From: JANYCD01 sp043738385
Lineage (GTDB): Bacteria; Pseudomonadota; Gammaproteobacteria; Burkholderiales; Rhodocyclaceae
Length of the DNA: 26,067 bases
Direction of reading: 5' to 3'
Assembly (NCBI GenBank): GCA_043738385.1
Contig: JAYUGL010000252.1
Span: forward strand, 1 to 26,067
Part shown: one piece after another, positions 23,367-26,067 of the stretch
How positions within the stretch are numbered: position 1 is the stretch's first letter
Layout of the letters: each line of letters starts with the position of its first letter
Translations under genes and position numbers: made by a program
Notes under the pieces: model-generated
Told to the model about the DNA's origin: nothing
The model's database searches: none
Seen by the model: only the letters and a program-made list of their open reading frames with translations

Positions 23367-24830
23367 ATGGCACACATAGAATTTCTCGACGAGACGATGC
23401 GCGATGGCCAGCAAAGCCTGTGGGGCTTGCGCATGCAGGCGGGCATGGCGTTGCCGGTGTCGCCGCTGATCGACCGCACCGGCTTTCGCGTGATCGACCT
23501 GACCGGCGGCGGCATGCTCGATGTGCTGACGCGCTATTGCCACGAAAACTATTGGGAAGGCCTCGACCTGCTGGTCGCCTCGATGCCGCGCACGCCGGTG
23601 CGCGCCGGGTTGCGCTCCAATGCCAACGTCACTTTCGGCGTCAGCCCGGATGCGCTGATGGATCTTTGGGTGCGCAGGCTTTGCGCCCATGGCGTGCGCT
23701 CGTTCTGGATCTATGACGTGCTGTTCAACATCGACAAGATGCTGCGCCTGGCCAAGGTGGCGAAGGAATCCAAGGCCGACGTGGCCGCGGCGATCATGTT
23801 CGCGCTGTCGCCGGTGCACACCGACGCGTACTACGCCGACAAGGCGGACAAGCTGTCGGCTTCTCCGAATGTCGATTCGATCCTGCTCTACGACACCGCC
23901 GGCGTGCTGGAGAAGGAACGGTTGAAGACACTGCTGCCAGCCATTGTCGCCAAGGCGCGCGGCAAGCCGATCGAATTCCATTCCAACAACCTGCTCGGCA
24001 TGTCGGCCAAGGCCTATCTCGATGCTATCGAGCTCGGTGTGACGGTGTTGCATACGGCCAGCCGCCCCATGGCCAACGGGCCCTCGGTGCCGTCGACCGA
24101 AATCATGACTAGGAACGTCGCGCTGAAAGGGCACACCCACAACCTCGACACGTCGCTGTTTCAGCCCGTTGCCGACCATTTCGAGGCGGTGGGCAAGGCG
24201 GCCGGATTCCTGGTTAACCAGTATGCCGAGTACGACGTATTTTCGATCGAGCATCAGATCCCCGGCGGCATGATGGGCACCTTCAAGGCTCAGCTGGCGC
24301 AGCACAGCATGAGCGACAAACTCGGTGTGGTGCTTGACGAAACGGCGCGCGTGCGGCGCGAGCTCGGTTATCCGGGCATGGCCACCCCGTTCAGCCAGTT
24401 GGTCGGCATCCAGGCCGTGCTCAATGTCGTGACCGGCAAGCGCTACGGCACGATTCCGGACGAGGTGGTGCAGTATGCCGCCGGTTACTACGGGCAGACC
24501 GTGGCGCCGATCGATCCGGATATCCTCGACAGGATCATGGCTTCACCGCGCGCCGCCGAAATTCTCGCCCACCCGCCGGAGCAGCCCAGCCTGAAGGAAT
24601 TGAAGCAGCGCTACGGCACCGAAGACGAGGATGAACTGATGCTGCGCGCCACGGTGCCGGCGACCGACATCGAGAAAATGCGTGCCGCCGGGCCGGTGAA
24701 GCGGACCTATCCGCTGCTGTCTTCGCCCGAACTCGAACGCGTGCGCCAGTTGATGTCGATGACGCAGCTGCCCTTCATTGAAATCAAATCGTCGGGCATG
24801 AACGTATCCCTGCGGCGAAACCGCTCGTGA
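23367..24830 (+). CDS. PycB/OadA-type carboxyltransferase 2 with altered metal site
   Basis: 487 residues, co-linear with carboxyltransferase 1: TMRDGQQSLWGLRMQAG at the start, HQIPGGM and YPGMATPFSQLVG later. Asp13 is kept, the carbamylated-lysine position is Tyr175 (LLYDTAG), the first metal histidine is present as His205, and the second is Asn207 (HSNNLLG). Copy 1 has the opposite choice, Ile205 and His207. A 21-base identical run near the start of both genes shows recent or conserved paralogy. The RGQN...GY keto-acid region reads RAGLRSNANVTF. It should accept carboxyl from BCCP2 and transfer it to an unknown acceptor, with the same doubts about metal chemistry. GAGGAG precedes the ATG. 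Confidence 0.9.
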   Translation: MAHIEFLDETMRDGQQSLWGLRMQAGMALPVSPLIDRTGFRVIDLTGGGMLDVLTRYCHENYWEGLDLLVASMPRTPVRAGLRSNANVTFGVSPDALMDLWVRRLCAHGVRSFWIYDVLFNIDKMLRLAKVAKESKADVAAAIMFALSPVHTDAYYADKADKLSASPNVDSILLYDTAGVLEKERLKTLLPAIVAKARGKPIEFHSNNLLGMSAKAYLDAIELGVTVLHTASRPMANGPSVPSTEIMTRNVALKGHTHNLDTSLFQPVADHFEAVGKAAGFLVNQYAEYDVFSIEHQIPGGMMGTFKAQLAQHSMSDKLGVVLDETARVRRELGYPGMATPFSQLVGIQAVLNVVTGKRYGTIPDEVVQYAAGYYGQTVAPIDPDILDRIMASPRAAEILAHPPEQPSLKELKQRYGTEDEDELMLRATVPATDIEKMRAAGPVKRTYPLLSSPELERVRQLMSMTQLPFIEIKSSGMNVSLRRNRS

Positions 24831-24867
24831 CCCGAATTTTTAACGACTTACAAAATGGAGACCAGCG

Positions 24868-25260
24868 ATGGAGAAAATTGACCAGTCCGATACCCCGCTT
24901 TCCGTGGTGCAGCGGTATTTCGATGCCTATGCGGGCAAGCACTGGGAGCGGCTCGCGGAGATATTTGCCGATCAACTCGCCTTCGAACATCACAATCGCA
25001 ACTTCGTCTGCTCGAGTGCCGCCGAAACGATTGGCATCCTCAAGACCATGGGCGAAACCCTGATTCCCGATCGCCAATACACGCAAATTCACCGCATGGA
25101 AGCATGCGGCGACCGCGTCGTGGTCGAGGCAACCTGGGAGGCAACCGCAGTTCAAACCATCCCGGGCTTTGCCCAGCAAGGAGAGCATCTCAAATTCGAT
25201 TTCTGTTCGCTATTCATCGTGAAAGCCGGCCGCATTTTGAAATGGGATGATTACGGCTGA
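24868..25260 (+). CDS. SnoaL/NTF2-like small protein
   Basis: 130 residues with the alpha+beta cone pattern of the NTF2/SnoaL superfamily: VVQRYFDAYAGKHWERLAEIFADQLAFEHHN at the front, strands VVVEATWEAT and LKFDFCSLFIVKAGRILKWDDYG at the end. Members include small cyclases, ketosteroid isomerase, limonene epoxide hydrolase and binding-only proteins. I see no Asp-Arg-Asp set that would make it an epoxide hydrolase. GGAG precedes the ATG at 24868, 37 bases after carboxyltransferase 2, so it is probably the last gene of block 2. The function is not determinable here; an isomerase or hydrolase for a pathway intermediate is possible. Confidence 0.8.
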   Translation: MEKIDQSDTPLSVVQRYFDAYAGKHWERLAEIFADQLAFEHHNRNFVCSSAAETIGILKTMGETLIPDRQYTQIHRMEACGDRVVVEATWEATAVQTIPGFAQQGEHLKFDFCSLFIVKAGRILKWDDYG

Positions 25261-25340
25261 GACAGAACGATCTGCCAATAGCAGGTGCGCCATATCGCCT
25301 ACCACGTGCAGCCATGCCGTTTACAATGCACGAATCCATC

Positions 25341-26067
25341 ATGAATGACTCATCAACAAAGATCACGCGCGGACGAAAAACAGCCCCGAGCGCAGAGGCA
25401 GTCTCACCGGAAAGCGCCGACGAGCGCTGGTCGAGTTTCCTCGCTGGCATCATCGATCGCTGCCAGCGCGCCAATGGCGAGCGCAAGCAGGACCGCAGCA
25501 AAAAGCGCGACCAGGAAATATTGCGTGCTGCCCTGCGGGTATTCGCGCGCGACGGCATCTCGAGATCGCGCATCGGCGATATCGCGTCGGAAGCCGGCAT
25601 GCCGGTATCCACGATCTACGAGTATTACTCGAGCAAGGAAGAAATCGCCTATACGGTGCCGACGGCCAACTTTGCCCAATTCTTTCTGGAATATGCCGAA
25701 GCGGTCGCCGACAAGAAGACTGCTAGGGAGCGTTTGAGACTTTACTTGTGGCTGGCCGCGGATTTTGCGCGGCGCAATCCCGAGTGGGCGCGGGTTCTGT
25801 ATCTCGAAATTTGGCCCAGCGTGCTGGTGACGGAAAGTTCACTGCGACATGGTTTTGACGATTATGTGCACATCGTTCTGTATCTTATTCGTCAGGGTGA
25901 GATCGACGGAGAATGGCCGGCGGGCCCCAATCCCTACGAAACGGCCGCCATCCTGAACGGCAGCGTCAACCAGATCATCATCACGTCGCTGCTCTATCGG
26001 CGGCCCCGCAATCTGTCCACGGCCGCAGCCTCCATCGTTGATCGGGCGATGACTGTGCTGCAGCCCG
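25341..26067 (+). CDS. TetR-family transcriptional regulator, 3' end cut by window edge
   Basis: Open to the right edge, 242 codons visible from ATG 25341. In-frame ATGs at 25314 and 25326 are possible starts and no clear ribosome site marks any of them. A TACAAT box at 25322-25327 would suit a very short leader to 25341. The helix-turn-helix is plain at about residues 60-100: ILRAALRVFARDGISRSRIG, then DIASEAGMPVSTIYEYYSSK. An N-terminal tail of about 55 basic/polar residues is longer than in most TetR proteins. The ligand domain follows. It lies directly after block 2 and is the best local candidate to bind the dyads at 12.7-12.9 kb or the 22-base repeat at 12567; that link is inference. 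Confidence 0.87.
   Translation, partial: MNDSSTKITRGRKTAPSAEAVSPESADERWSSFLAGIIDRCQRANGERKQDRSKKRDQEILRAALRVFARDGISRSRIGDIASEAGMPVSTIYEYYSSKEEIAYTVPTANFAQFFLEYAEAVADKKTARERLRLYLWLAADFARRNPEWARVLYLEIWPSVLVTESSLRHGFDDYVHIVLYLIRQGEIDGEWPAGPNPYETAAILNGSVNQIIITSLLYRRPRNLSTAAASIVDRAMTVLQP

Noticed and set aside
24868..25260. Limonene epoxide hydrolase
   Set aside because: Same superfamily and a tempting context, but I cannot find the Asp-Arg-Asp catalytic set.
25345..25737. A 130-codon plus-strand frame at the start of the TetR gene
   Set aside because: It is the +1 frame of the TetR gene; the frame starting at 25341 carries the helix-turn-helix and stays open to the edge.

Overview
The window is GC-rich, densely coded proteobacterial DNA, most likely from an aerobic betaproteobacterium. 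That placement is my inference from gene style and composition; there is no marker gene. All of it looks like one accessory catabolic locus for an unidentified acyl, ketone or terpenoid/steroid-like carbon source. I saw no tRNA, rRNA, CRISPR array, transposase or phage gene.

Block 1 (1-11269, + strand) encodes, in order, the end of an acyl-CoA synthetase, a small winged-helix-like protein, an enoyl-CoA hydratase, a short-chain dehydrogenase, a pyruvate-phosphate-dikinase-like phosphotransferase without its PEP barrel, a biotin carrier protein (BCCP), a biotin carboxylase, a carboxyltransferase of the pyruvate carboxylase B/OadA type, a true thiolase and a Baeyer-Villiger-type flavin monooxygenase. 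It converges at about 11.3 kb on a luciferase-like flavin oxidoreductase on the minus strand (11403-12503).

A 583-bp divergent control region (12504-13086) follows. It holds two good sigma70-type promoters facing outward. Each has the same 15-bp dyad placed exactly 8 bp upstream of its -35 box, which suggests that one regulator drives both directions.

Block 2 (13087-25260, + strand) has two thiolase-fold proteins without thiolase catalytic residues, a double-DUF35 protein, a metallo-beta-lactamase-fold hydrolase, an isomerase-like crotonase, a pair of acyl-CoA dehydrogenases, a zinc alcohol dehydrogenase, a second acyl-CoA synthetase, a second BCCP, a second carboxyltransferase and a SnoaL-like protein. 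A TetR-type regulator runs off the right edge.

The genes suggest this scheme (inference): alcohol to ketone (zinc dehydrogenase), ketone to ester or lactone (Baeyer-Villiger or luciferase-type oxygenase), hydrolysis (metallo-beta-lactamase fold), CoA activation (two synthetases), biotin-dependent carboxylation, beta-oxidation and thiolytic or retro-aldol cleavage.

The most unusual part is the biotin system. Two paralogous synthetase/BCCP/carboxyltransferase sets appear to share one biotin carboxylase. Both carboxyltransferases have lost the metal-binding lysine of the pyruvate carboxylase family, and each has lost a different one of its two metal-binding histidines.
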